Translations under genes and position numbers: made by a program
Shown here: positions 31,040 to 41,700 of the stretch, piece after piece
Layout of the letters: the number at the start of each line of letters is the position of its first letter
Numbering within the stretch: the first letter of the stretch is position 1
Assembly (NCBI RefSeq): GCF_002575655.3
Contig: NC_053039.3
Span: 243,328,622 to 243,392,621, forward strand
DNA from: Aegilops tauschii subsp. strangulata
Lineage: Eukaryota > Streptophyta > Magnoliopsida > Poales > Poaceae
DNA: 64,000 bases
Reading direction: 5' to 3'
Notes under the pieces: model-generated
The model's database searches: none
What the model was told of the DNA's origin: nothing
The model's input: only the letters and a program-made list of their open reading frames with translations

Positions 31040-33746
31040 CCTTGTATAGCACGGGATCCATTATAAAAATTGTATGTTTGCTATGTTTAGAGAATAGGAG
31101 AAGGGAGACCTAGATTTATTTAGATTGAACTTATCCTTACTCACCCTTGTTTCCAAGGAGTCTGATGCAGTTCAAATGGAGAAGTTTAGGCCTTTGGCTA
31201 TGATTAATTGTAGTTTTAAAATTTTCTCTAAATGCACTACTAGTAGTTTTGATGCTATTTCCAATGATCTCATTGCTCCAAACCAAACTGCCTTTATAAA
31301 AGCCAGATTTATTGTTGAAAGCATGGTAGCTGCTCATGGAATTATTCACTTTGTAGCAACTAAAAATTTGTCTGGTTTTATGTTTAAACTTGATTATGAC
31401 TCTATGAGAAACCTTATGATATGATTAACATGGAGTTTTTGTTCGATATGCCTGTGTGGATGAATACAATTGAATCCCTTTTGGATAATGCAGGATAAAT
31501 GACATCAACGGACACACCCGCCGGTTATGGCCGTTACCCCTGGCGGGATCGAAACTGGCCCCATAGATCAATACTAGTCTTTCCTGCGCATTTTGTCCTC
31601 ACTCGTGTGCACCCGGGACCAACTTCCCGGTCGGTCACCCATCCTAGAATTACTCCAAGCCAAGCACGCTTAACTTAGGAGTTCTTTTCGAATGGGCTCC
31701 CAGAAAAGAAGGAATTCCTTATTGATATGAGTAGTCTATCATTCCTATTAAGCCAGGCTATCACATAAGGCCTCTAATAACAATCTTATTGAAGGCCTTT
31801 TTCCATCATCTAATCCTGTTGTTGTCAGTATGCAATATGCAGATGACCTCCTTTTTCTAGATCATAGTTTACAGCATGCTAAAAACCTTAAATGGCTTCT
31901 GTCTTTCTTTGAGAAAATATCAGGCACGAGGATTAATTTCCACAAATGTGAGTTAGTTCCTATTAATATTGAGAGAGATAGTGCTTAGGTTTTTGCTTAG
32001 TCTCTGGGTTGTAAACTTAGCTCCTTTCCTATCAAATATCTTGGAGCTCCACTTCATCACTGTAAGCTTAGGAAGGAGGACCTCCAACCAGTCATTCATA
32101 AGATAATCAAAAAAGGGGCTAGATGGAGGGTTAGACTCCTTTCTTTTGGCAAAAGGCTGATTTTAGTTCAAACTTGTATAGCTGATATCCCCTCCTACCT
32201 TATGGGGATTATTAAGTTTCCTAAATGGGCTATTACCCTGATTAATTCCCAATTAGCCCTTTTTTCTGGGATGATTATGAGGGCCACCATAAGTATCATC
32301 TAGCCTCTTGGGGGTCTTTGGCTCTTAAGAAAGAATATGGCGGCCTGAGGATCACTAATATTGCTGATTTTAATCTTTGCTTGCTTGCCTCTCTTGGGTT
32401 AAGAGATATCATCTAGATACTCGGAAAATTTGGAGACAAATTAATGCCAAATATATAACCCATAACCCTAACATTTTTGCTTGCTTTGTTGTTGGTGCCT
32501 CCCCTCTTTTGGAAGGGAGTTTTGTGGGCTACCAATGCCTCTAAGTTTGGCTATTTCTGGAAAACTTGGAATGGCAAGATGGTTATATTTTAGGAAGATC
32601 ACTGGTGTGGATCCCCCAACCTAGCCACTCAGTATTGGGGGATTTACTCTATTGCTATTGACCATAAAGTCTTAGTCAGTAAGGTCTGAGATGGAGTTAA
32701 TCTTAAGATCAAATTTAGGAGATGTTTCTCCCTAGATATACCTCAGTCCTGGAATGACCTCTTTAATGACACTTAATACCTTAAATTTGATGATACCTCT
32801 GATTCCCTTGTTTGGAATTATGATCCTAAAGGGATTTATATTGTTAAATCATTTTATAAGATTGTCAATTTTAGGGGTTTTCCTCAATGGTAATTGCCTT
32901 GTTGTTTAGAAGGTGAAGATCCCCCCTAGGGTTCAGATCTTTCTCTAGTTGCTTGCTAATAACAAACTGCTTACTAGAGATAATTTGCACAAAAGTCAAA
33001 ATGTTCCTGATTTGACTTGTCCTTTTGTTTTGAACTTGAGACTAGGCAAGTGGGCATCATTTGTTTTTTGATTGTGTTGTTTCTAATGAACCGCAGAGAG
33101 TTGTTGTTGAGCTGGCTACTAGTATTGGCATTACTAATATAATGTATTTACTTCAATTTCAGAATAATAACTCTAATACTGCTACTAAAATAGTTCTGAC
33201 AACAATCCTTTGGGCTCTCTAGAAAATTAGAAATGACATGTGTTTCAACCATGTGCTCTGGTCTGGTGTGCAGGTGATTTTGAGGAAAACCGCCGACATG
33301 CTTTCCTTATGGGAGGTGCTATGCTCAGAACCCGTCAAGGAAAAACTGAGGGTAATGCTTACAAGACTGGAGAAAATTGTGCAAGAACCCCCCCCCCTTC
33401 TACTGTGGCTGGATCCAGGTTAGAGCTAGTGTGCTGCTCCCTCTCCCTAGGAGGTGGAATGATGCATGTATGATGTCGTGGATGCGCCTTCATCTTCGGC
33501 CTTCTTTTGTCGCTAGATGCCTACGTGTGCTGCTACTTTGATGTCGAGAGGCTGGGGTGTGTTATGTTGTCTTTATCTTTGGTGTAAACCTTAGTTCTAC
33601 TTAGAATTTTTTTTTCTTCTGCCGAGGCAACATGTTTGCTGCCTCTGCAGCCTTGCACTATTCTTTTTAGTTTCTCCCTTGTATCATACTACGTGGTTTT
33701 GCTGTTATGCAATGGGACCTGGGCTGGAGCCCTTTTCCTCTAAAAA
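31040..33746 (+). mobile_element. 5'-truncated LINE inserted in the foldback MITE
   Basis: atagaggaaagat at 31027-31039 is duplicated at 33747-33759, right after the LINE tail cctctaaaaaa, giving a 13-bp target duplication. Reverse transcriptase blocks: FRPLAMINCSFKIFSK and APNQTAFIKARFI (31180-31310), then SMQYADDLLFLDHS with the YADD site (31830-31865), NFHKCELVPINIE, IKYLGAPLHHCKLR, a zinc-finger-RVT region (IPPRVQIF, about 32920), and the 3' end region (33230-33600). Many stops are present. Confidence 0.85.
31500..31765 (-). mobile_element. Solo LTR of Cassandra (5S rRNA-bearing TRIM)
   Basis: Minus strand begins TGTGATAGCCTGGCTTAATA and ends CGTTGATGTCA (266 bp). The core (about 31605-31702) is clearly 5S-rRNA-like: AGAACTCCTAAGTTAAGCG, TGCTTGG, and GGATGGGTGACC followed by GGGAAGT, which preserves the 5S internal promoter region. 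This is the defining feature of Cassandra LTRs. It lies in the LINE where the conserved RQGDPLSP-type RT block should be; no 5-bp flanking duplication is seen. Confidence 0.88.
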
Positions 33747-34015
33747 ATAGAGGAAAGATATATGAGGTAGTGTTCAGGACAAAGGTAGAAAGCATGCATG
33801 GAAACATCCAGAGTTCTACGGGTATGGACAAACGTAGAGGCCCATTAGGCCATACCTGTAGAACTCTGAATGTTTTCATGTATGCTTTCTACCTTTGTTC
33901 CGAACACCACCTCATACATCTTTCCTCTATTTTTCCAACCCTATGTTTTGCATCCAATTTCCCGTCCCGTTCCTCTTTTTCTCTATGTTCCTTGGTTTTT
34001 GTAGACATGTGCTCC

Positions 34016-34396
34016 AAACAGGCCTAGAGTATTTTATTTGGCTAGACATTGTTCATACTACCTGTGTCATGCACCAAGAAGATCAGAGATAATATGCACC
34101 ATATTTTTGAATTTCTTTTGGTCATGCAACAACAATATCAGGCATGTTTGGTCATACAACAACAACAACATGCATTAGATCACTCTCATGTTTCAGCCTT
34201 GGAAAAATTCAGCAACAACAAGATAACTTGATTGTAACTTGTAGTATACATGTTCACAAAATACATCATATGGTCACTGGTATATCTTGGGAATAAGATC
34301 AAATGTTTGGGTCATACACACCAACAAGATCAACCATAATATAGAACCTCTCTTCAGACTACTTGGGTAAACTAGACTACGCCCAACTAAAAACTA
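34016..34396. other. Intergenic stretch without recognised genes
   Basis: Contains a caacaa-rich segment (34128-34220). No gene or element boundary is supported. Confidence 0.4.
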
Positions 34397-34461
34397 CTCC
34401 CTCTGTCCCATAATAAGACGCTTTTTGACACAAAGCGTCCTACATTATGTGACGGAGGGAG
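34397..34461. mobile_element. Stowaway MITE (65 bp)
   Basis: Termini ctccctctgtccc and gacggagggag are inverted repeats and TA flanks both sides (34395-34396, 34462-34463), the Tc1/mariner Stowaway signature. The internal arms agcgtc/gacgct also pair. Confidence 0.92.
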
Positions 34462-34996
34462 TAGCTAAATAAAGGTACTAATCTGGAGCAAGCTAGGATA
34501 TTTTACTTGATCAATACAACAAGAAACAGCCTCCACCCAAGCTCTATGTTTGTAAACATAAGGAGTTGGATCAGAACTTCTAAACAGGGAATTTGAAACT
34601 ATCCAACGGAGAAGGAGAGCACAAAAAACTTGAACTGGGTGTCGGTTGTCCGCCGGAGTGACCCCCATTGCTCGCCAACAAAGCGACCGAGGGCTACAAT
34701 CCTCGGAGAGCGGCGGGGAAGCGGGGAGAGTGACAAGGCAGCTGCACGTCCCTCGCATGCACTCTCCTCCTTCTCAGTAGCGCTGGTTCGTCTCATCCAA
34801 CACTATGGGCATCGCCTGATTGTCTGGCGCCGACATCGCCATGACCATCGTCGCCGCGTCCTCCTTCAGACCCGGCGGGTTCAGAGCGCAAGACCTGTAC
34901 GCGGGGCAACGCGCTCTCTGAACTGAATCCCCTCTCCCATGCCTCCAACATCGCCCAATAGATAAACCCGACCGACAACGCTGCTTCTCCGATCAT

Positions 34997-35164
34997 TCAG
35001 ATCCTCTCCTCCTTCGTGGCCGCCATAGCAATCCCCACAGATTCCTCATAGAGCATCTCCAAGTTCGAAAAGCGGCTACAGATCTCACGAAGCCTGGTCG
35101 GCTTCTCTGCATCGTCATCTGCCACCTGCGGCAGCATCTCCGCCGACGTTGCTGTGATTTCCAT
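34997..35164 (-). CDS. Small hypothetical protein, 55 aa
   Basis: ATG at 35164, preceded on the minus strand by aaccccaaaccctagcgacg, a typical cereal 5' leader. Sequence begins MEITATSAEMLPQVADDDAE and contains RLREICSRFSNLEMLYEE. It is acidic, probably helical, with no signal peptide. An in-frame TGA ends it after KEERI; a following reading frame without similarity may be intron or 3' UTR. I do not recognise the family; it could be exon 1 of a larger gene, a decayed copy, or a captured gene fragment. Confidence 0.4.
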   Translation of the reverse strand: MEITATSAEMLPQVADDDAEKPTRLREICSRFSNLEMLYEESVGIAMAATKEERI

Positions 35165-35699
35165 CGTCGCTAGGGTTTGGGGTTTGTTCAAGCTTGAGAG
35201 GAAGACAATGGGGATTTGGGGGAAACATTTTGACCTTTTCATGGCCATACAGACGAGGATTGGCACACGGCGGGATTAATGAGATTTTGAGGGACCATTT
35301 TGAAAGAAAAAAAACTGGACACGTGGCAGCTGCAGAGAGGCCTACGCAGGACCGTATGTATTACGTATTGCTGTATTTTTTAGGACTGTACTGAAGCATT
35401 TTTTTAAGCCCCGAGGCTGTTGTGTTACGCGCTGATGTACCAATATGAAATTTACTCCTACTATATGCTACAAATGCAGTAATGTATCCCCAGACTGTCC
35501 TTGCTAGATCGATCACTCTTCCAACGAAAAAGAGTAAATTACAGGGGAAATCATCTGCTTCCAATGCTTCTGTCTTCTCGGATCGGATAGTACTACGCAT
35601 GGCGCAAAACACATGAGCAGCCCGTCGGATTGGCTGGGTTGGCTTGATTGGACTGCCTGGTGCACACGACGGAGTCTGCCACGCCACGCCACGCATGTG

Positions 35700-35788
35700 T
35701 CACCGAGCGTGCGCGGCGAGGGCTGTGGCGGCCGGCGACGGCACGGGCCAGTCGCGGCACACGGGGCAGGTGGCGCTCACGCGCAGCC
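35700..35788 (-). pseudogene. 3' end of ATL-type RING-H2 gene (second half of RING)
   Basis: Minus strand from 35788: (W)LRVSATCPVCRDWPVPS... to TGA at 35700-35702. It supplies the last two zinc ligands (CPVC) of a RING-H2 finger and a short C-terminal tail. The first half lies at 38161-38608, separated by the gag-only LTR element. The join lacks only a few nucleotides, probably the Asp-Arg codons before the Trp. Confidence 0.8.
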
Positions 35789-36054
35789 GAGCTGCTGTAC
35801 ACTGCGGCACAATGGACGGCACGGCAGCGCAAGCAGGGTGGTGGCGGCTTCAACGACCACGACGACGACGGCACGGCGAGCATGGCATCTGGTGGTGGCA
35901 GGAAGAGGCGAGGCCGCTGCTACAACTGCGGGCAGCGCGGCCATTTCAAGCGGAACTGCACAAGGCCGAGGAAGGCGGCGGCAGAGCGGGCTCTTCTGGC
36001 GGACGTCGGCGTCGAGGACGCCGGCCTCCTCTAGACCGTGGCTTAGGGGGTGAC
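35789..36054 (+). repeat. Extra partial internal copy of the TR-GAG element
   Basis: Near-identical to 37305-37570 (zinc-knuckle end of gag, stop, polypurine tract), with about six substitutions noted. It starts abruptly inside gag (gagctgctgtacact) next to ATL sequence, without its LTR, so a left LTR and the 5' internal part have been deleted. Confidence 0.88.
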
Positions 36055-36647
36055 TGTTAGCAAATAAGCCACGACGGGGCACTTGTCTGACCATAGTCTG
36101 GGTTGTGTCTGACTAGTGTATGGCTTGGCCATGGTCTGGGCATAGTCCGACTGGTGTCTAGGGTTAGTCTGACTTGTGTCTAGGCTTAGTCCAGCTAGTG
36201 TACGGGTGCGTGCGTGTGCGGTGAGCGTGCTGGACGCGAGTCCGTGGCCGCGCCCAGTCTATGGCAAGTGTGCGTGCGTGCGTGAGTCTGTTGGCGAGAG
36301 TAGCGGGAGGTTGCGTGGCGATCGGGTGCAGCCGGCTGCGTAGGACGCGTTTGTGCGCGTCGTGGGCGCGCCGGGCTTGCGGATCATGGGCGTGGGAGAG
36401 TGGAGCGCGGCGTCGTGCGTGCGCGCACGCGTATAAGTCTCCCTCCTGTGTACTGGTTCAGCTGTGGATTGAGTTCGTGCTCAAGAGAAAATACGCCGTT
36501 CGTGCGGCGGTGGTGTTCGTGCACCGACAAAAACTGTGTCTCTTCTTCCTCCTTCCTCCTCGTTTCTTCTTTGGTGCGTGCCAAGGAGAGAAGTCCAGAA
36601 GGAGAGGTAGACGAGAGGGCTAGCTAGGGAAAGGAGCCACACCAACA
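36055..36647 (+). repeat. LTR (first copy) of TR-GAG Copia-like element
   Basis: Begins TGTTAGCAAATAAGCCACG, ends GAGCCACACCAACA (593 bp), followed by attggcatcagagc, a tRNA-Met-type primer site. Near-identical to 37571-38160. Confidence 0.9.
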
Positions 36648-36675
36648 ATTGGCATCAGAGCTTCGGTTCGAGAGG

Positions 36676-37549
36676 TCGCCGGCGGCCATGGCGCTTGTTC
36701 CGCACGGCGGTGGTGGTGGCAGTTTCTCGCTGCCGGTCCCGCCATTGACGACGACGAACTACATCTCCTGGGCGATCAAGGTAGAGGCGCTCCTTGATGC
36801 CCAGGGGCTGTGGTGTGCGGTGGCTCCGGCGGATGGCACGACGGTGGACGCCGGCAAGAGCAAGACGGCGAGGGCATTGCTGCTCGGAGCGCTGTCGGAG
36901 GAGGTGCTGCTGCCGGTGTCGATGACGACCACCGCGAAGGAGGTATGGGACTCCCTCAAGGTGCGCTTCGCCGGTGCCGATCGGGTGCGGGCGGCCCGGC
37001 TCGCGTCGCTCCGCGGCGAGTTTGATCGGCTGCGGATGGCGGACGGCGAGGACTTGGACAGCTTCGCTGGGAAGCTCGGCGCCATGACGGCACGATACGC
37101 AGGCCTGGGGAGGTGCTCGACGACGCCGCACTTGTGAAGAAGCTGCTGGACTCGGTCCCTGACCGCTTGTACCCCATCGTCGCCGGAATAGAGCAATTCT
37201 GCGACGTGGATGACATGGCGTTCGAGGAGGCCTTGGGGCGGCTCAAGACGTTCGACGAACGAACCCGGCGTCGCGGGCAGGACGGCGGCAGGCGCGACGG
37301 CGAGGAGCTGCTGTACACTACGGCACAATGGGCGGCACGGCAGCGCAAGCAGGGTGGTGGCGGCTTCAACGACCACGACGACGACGGCACGGCGAGCATG
37401 GCATCTGGTGGTGGCGGGAAGAGGCGAGGCCACTGCTACAACTGCGGGCAGCGCGGCCATTTCAAGCGGGACTGCACAAGGCCGAGGAAGGCGGCGGCAG
37501 AGCGGGCTCTTCTGGCGGACGTCGGCGTCGAGGACGCCGGCCTCCTCTA
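36676..37549 (+). pseudogene. gag of TR-GAG element (UBN2 fold, CCHC knuckle)
   Basis: Internal region of only 923 bp encodes gag and nothing else. N-terminal LTTTNYISWAIKVEALLDAQ and AKEVWDSLKVRFAGADRVRA are Copia gag (DUF4219/UBN2) signatures; VKKLLDSVPDRLYPIVAGIE follows; the CX2CX4HX4C knuckle is CYNCGQRGHFKRDC (about 37434-37475). One frameshift near 37100 separates the two halves. No protease, integrase or reverse transcriptase is present, so it depended on an autonomous partner. Confidence 0.88.
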
Positions 37550-37570
37550 GGCCGTGGCTTAGGGGGTGAC

Positions 37571-38160
37571 TGTTAGCAAATAAGCCACGGCGGGGCACTT
37601 GTCTCATAGTCTGGGTTGTGTCCGACTAGTGTATGGCTTGGCCATGGTCTGGGCATAGTCCGACTGGTGTCTAGGGTTAGTCTGACTTGTGTCTAGGCTT
37701 AGTCCAGCTAGTGTAAGGGTGCGTGCGTGTGCGGTGAGCGTGCTGGACGCGAGTCCGTGGCCGCGCCCAGTCCATGGCAAGTGTGCGTGCGTGCGTGAGT
37801 CTGTTGGCGAGAGTAGCGGGAGGATGCGTGGCGATCGGATGCAGCCGGCTACGTAGGACGCGTTTGTGCACGTCGTGGGCGCGCCGGGCTTGCGGATCGT
37901 GGGCGTGGGAGAGTGGAGCGCGGCGTTGTGCGTGCACGCACGCGTATAAGTCTCCCTCCTGTGTACTGGTTCAGCTGTGGATTGAGTTCGTGCTCAAGAG
38001 AAAATACGCCGTTCGTGCGGCGGTGACGTTCGTGCACTGACAAAAACTGTGTCTCTTCCTCCTCCTTCCTCCTCGTTTCTTCTTTGGTGCGTGCCAAGGA
38101 GAGAAGTCCAGAAGGAGAGGTAGACGATAGGGCTAGCTAGGGCAAGGAGCCACACCAACA
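37571..38160 (+). repeat. LTR (second copy) of TR-GAG element
   Basis: Same ends as 36055-36647, length 590 bp, ending exactly where the RING-H2 coding sequence resumes (38161). High similarity between the two LTRs indicates a young insertion. Confidence 0.9.
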
Positions 38161-38608
38161 CGGCGCACCCCGCGTGGAAGCAGTGCGCGCACCGGGACCC
38201 GCGCCGGAGCGCCGCAACGCCATCGAACTCCCCGAGGCAGATGGCGCACGGCCCGTCTGCCACCGTCGCGCCCGATTTGCCGTCACGCGAGCCAGCGCGC
38301 AGGAAGAACTTGGGGTAGAGCACGTCGATGGTGGGGCCGTCGAGGCCCGCCTGCACTACGACGGCGGCGGACTGGTGATGGCGGGTGCCGGCGTCGACCA
38401 GTCGATGAAGCGACCCGGCGGCGCGGGCCTTGGCGCGTAAGCAGATGTAGGAGGCGAGCATGACGGTGGAGACGAGCACGAGGACGCCGACGGCGATGGC
38501 GACGCCGTAGCCGAGCTGGCCCTGCGCGCTGCCCGCCGCTCCGGTCACCGGCGCGTGCGCGGGCGTTGCCGCGGTGGGGACGGAGGCGCGCAGCATGTGT
38601 GCGCGCAT
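38161..38608 (-). pseudogene. ATL-type RING-H2 E3 ubiquitin ligase, 5' part
   Basis: ATG at 38608 (or 38596). Residues about 30-55 form a membrane span (LGYGVAIAVGVLVLVSTVML), then a basic stretch, the ATL GLD motif (GLDGPTIDVLYPKF) and the RING-H2 start (CAICLGEF ... RCAHCFHAGC) with ligands C, C, C, H, H, C. The frame stops at the TR-GAG LTR between the sixth and seventh ligands. ATL proteins are membrane-anchored ubiquitin ligases in defence and hormone responses; this copy cannot form a RING. The gene is a single exon, as usual for ATLs. Confidence 0.85.
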
Positions 38609-39067
38609 TTTGGTGCAGTGGCGAAGATTTGAGCTGGGAGTGGGTATAGCAGAGAATGGAGGAGAGTGTGCTCGCGCGCGTCGGGAAGAAGCTCCCGGTC
38701 GCTCATGGCGGGGTTCGAGATACGAGAGGAGGAGACACGGCTGGCTTTGCGTAGATCGCTGTGTACACAGTACACGCATGCCAGACTTGATTTGAGCGCC
38801 GTGAACCACGTGGTGTGGTTTTAGAACCCTATGCGTACAATACGTCGCCATTGCCGACTTGCTCGATCGAACTCCCGCCCTTGCCGAATCACACAGGAAG
38901 CTGGGATGACGATGGGCCGGTGCCGCGTAGCGTGCGGCGGGCTGCTCTGTTCCAGGCTTGGGTTAAAGGTTTCCTTCATCGGGAAAGTTGAACGTACGTC
39001 TGACGCTCAATTTAGCCACAAGATGAGATTTGGCGAGTTGCCGAAGTTCGGTATGAAAGCGACTTTA
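38609..39067. promoter_or_regulatory. Upstream region of the ATL gene
   Basis: GC-rich leader then ordinary intergenic sequence. No specific promoter element is claimed. Confidence 0.35.
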
Positions 39068-39887
39068 GAGCATTTACAACCACATATAACGACTTTGAGT
39101 TGCCAAATGAACGCGGATGCGGCCGAACGCGTTCACGGATAGCGGTTGGCCTCCACCTCCATCTCCGACTGGATGGAGTCGAGGATGGCCTGCTGCTCTA
39201 TTGCCTCCTCCGCTTGGGCCATCTCGAACTCTGCCAGCGCGTTGGCCAAGGCGAAGCCCACAACCGGATCAGCCTAGCCTTCTGCCTCTTCCACCTCCTT
39301 CAGCTTTGTGTCCTCCATGATCACGTCCTGGTGCTGCTCCTCCTCCTCCTTCTCCTCGGACTTCGGCGAATCCGCAGGCAGGCCGGCTGCGATCCGAGGT
39401 TCGCGCCTGGCCCGGATCTCCTCCAGCAATTGCAACCGCTACTCTAGAGTGAGCACGGTGTAGGTGGTGATCCTCTGAGCGAGCCATGGCTAGCGTCTGA
39501 CGGTGATCGGATTAGAAGGATGCGACGTGGAGGGGAGGAAAAGTGTAGAAATGGGGACGGGCTAGGGTTGGGCTGCCACTGCCCGGCTTAAATGGCCGGA
39601 CTTGGTCCCTCGGGTTGTGTGTGGGGTGGCATCGCACCGCAACAAGCATGCGTCCTCACCAACAATTGGAGCAGACGCCTGCCCGGTCAATAGGTTCCCG
39701 TGTGCTTTCGCCCGGGCGTCCCCATATCCGCCCCACATATGGGCTGGATATGGGGGTTGCCGGTCAGCCCGAGCGTTTGGGTCGGGTTTGCCCAATCCGT
39801 TTGGGTGACAAAATCTTGATCGGGTAGTGACCGGGCAGGCCACCCGGGCGTTTGCAACGGATATGGGACGTCCAGATGTAGATGCTC
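39068..39887 (-). mobile_element. Non-autonomous PIF/Harbinger-like element
   Basis: Termini are inverted: ttagagcatttacaac at the left and ...gtagatgctctaa at the right, with TA/TAA at both borders. The minus strand carries a decayed acidic ORF (EEKEEEEQHQDVIMEDTKL, ADPVVGFALANALAEFEMAQ, QAILDSIQSEMEVEANRYP, about 39480-39140) recognised from similar wheat elements; two stops interrupt it. No transposase is present. Superfamily assignment is from terminus style. Confidence 0.55.
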
Positions 39888-40099
39888 TAACTCCTTCGTG
39901 TTCGCTCGCGGGAGCCAGCGATCCCCACACGCAGAGCGCTTCGTCCCAGATAGTCAACCACTTTTGTCGGGAGGGCCTGCCTGGAGAAGGACCCACCAGA
40001 TGAGTCGTGGGAGATGTGCACAATTGACTCTCTTCCTTTTTTTCTGCTTACTCCCTCACTTAATCACACACACTCCTCCCTGATTTTCTCGAGATAGTA
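39888..40099. other. Short intergenic stretch
   Basis: No gene or repeat supported. Confidence 0.4.
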
Positions 40100-41700
40100 T
40101 TTTGCCCCACTTTATAAATATAAAGCCACCATCACATCTATACAAGAGGTTCAGATACAGTAGAGTAAAATAGACGTTAGGACATCAGCACAAACACGCC
40201 TGCATAAAACAAACATGATGAAATACCACCAAGTGGTTGTAGTCTGGGGGGGGGGGGGAGGCTACTATGAGGCAAGTCGGCGCGCAGTAGAAGTCATAGC
40301 ATCCATCATAAGGCCCAAGTGATTACGATCTCCTTGTCTAGATTGCGGGTGTCGGTGCTACAAAAATACAAGAAACTTGAAGATTAAATCAGAGGGCCGC
40401 TTAAGAAAGACCCGCTCAATCACATCTTATTTTGCGTTGTCCACAAAGTTCATGATAACGCCGCAAACACCAGTCAGAAGAGGCGTTTTCTCCTTCCACA
40501 AAGTCCACATAACTCTTGCCACCATGCAGGAGAAGAGGATGTTGGTCCCCGACTCCGGGGCACCACAAAGAGGGCACAACCCATTCCCGAGGCTGTGTTT
40601 CTTAATCACCTCTATCCAGATGGGAGGCGATCCTGCAGAACTGTCGAATAAAAAAATTGATCTTTAAGGGTCGGGGCACTTTCTAGTGTGGCGAGGCCCA
40701 AGCAATAACCGGCCGTCAACAGAGGGCATGATATGTCGAGCTGACAAAGAAGACACTCGAAGGGTCAGACGACAAGAGACAGTGTCCAGATAATCCGCAA
40801 GCACCGGAAGGAGGGCAACCCACAAACTAGCCCACTCTATGGTGTCGGCCTGCCCAACTGACCGTCAGAATAAGATGTTCCAATGACCATTGCGGGAAGC
40901 CGTGGAGACCAACACCGTCGGATCCGAACAGATGGCAAACAAGTTTGAAAACCCCGTACATAACAGGGCTCCCTCTACCCACAGGTCAGGCCGAAAAAGG
41001 GTTCACCCTCCATTGCCAATGGAGGACAGCCCAGGCGGATCTCCTACTTGATCGACTGGATTGATCTCCAAAACTACGATCCCTCCATACAAGAATATGC
41101 AAGTAGTGACTAAGCCCTCGAATGATCAACCATAACCCCTTCCCCTCGGATGATCCCATACCCAGCGCAGCATAAGGGCCACGTTCATGTGTCGTGACGC
41201 CAAGATGCCTATCCCTCCAAGATCCTTTGGCATGCATATGTCATCCCACTTTCCATATGGTATTTTTGTTGGCCATCCATCGCCTGCTAGAAGAAACGGG
41301 TGAGATCTTTATCAAACGAGCTATACACCCCTGGGAAGGATATACAACCACATCATATACATGGGGAGACTAGAGAGGTTGGAGTCAATCAAGATGGTCT
41401 TACTTCCTTTGGATGTAAAACGACCTCACCAAGGTTCCGCCCTAGACGCGCCGCAAAAGCGGGTTGAACTCGCTCAAGGGAACCAACGAGTCAGAAAACG
41501 GCATCCCCAAATACGCAATGGGGAAAGTGGACAACGTGCAATTCAGTTTGTCTGCTATCCACAGCTGGTCGGCCTCAGACTACCCTAAGACCACAACCTC
41601 GCTCATTTTGAAGTTGATTTTAAGACCAAACATGGCCTCAATATAGAGGAGGGGGAACTTGAGATAGATGATATCAAGATCCAAGATTGATATGCTCTTG
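40100..41700 (-). pseudogene. Degenerate LINE, minus strand (RT end and zinc-finger-RVT)
   Basis: Minus-strand blocks in order: AMFGLKINFKMSEVVVLG, DKLNCTLSTFPIAYLGMPFS, SPHVYDVVVYPSQGCIARL (41640-41300), then LCPLCGAPESGTNILFSC (40580-40530), the zinc-finger domain of LINE reverse transcriptases. The 3' end is probably near 40100 (tttataaatataaagc). Many stops and shifts. A run of 14 G (about 40247-40260) lies in the 3' part. Confidence 0.75.

Larger units (their letters stand above)
30943..34015. mobile_element. Foldback MITE interrupted by a LINE
   Basis: Left arm 30943-31039 plus 33760-33838 and right arm about 33850-34015 are inverted copies (ggagtacatg versus catgtgctcc; aaccaaggaaca; atagaggaaagat; gtagaaagcatgcatg; agagttctacgggtatgg). 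Without the LINE it would be a hairpin of about 350 bp. The outer ends are approximate and no target duplication was fixed. Confidence 0.75.

Noticed and set aside
31605..31702. 5S rRNA gene
   Set aside because: The 5S-like sequence is diverged and embedded in a Cassandra LTR with TG...CA ends; it is not a free 5S gene or part of a 5S array.
35613..36060. Several long frames overlapping the left TR-GAG fragment
   Set aside because: Only the frame with the CCHC knuckle is real gag; the others are shadows in GC-rich sequence.
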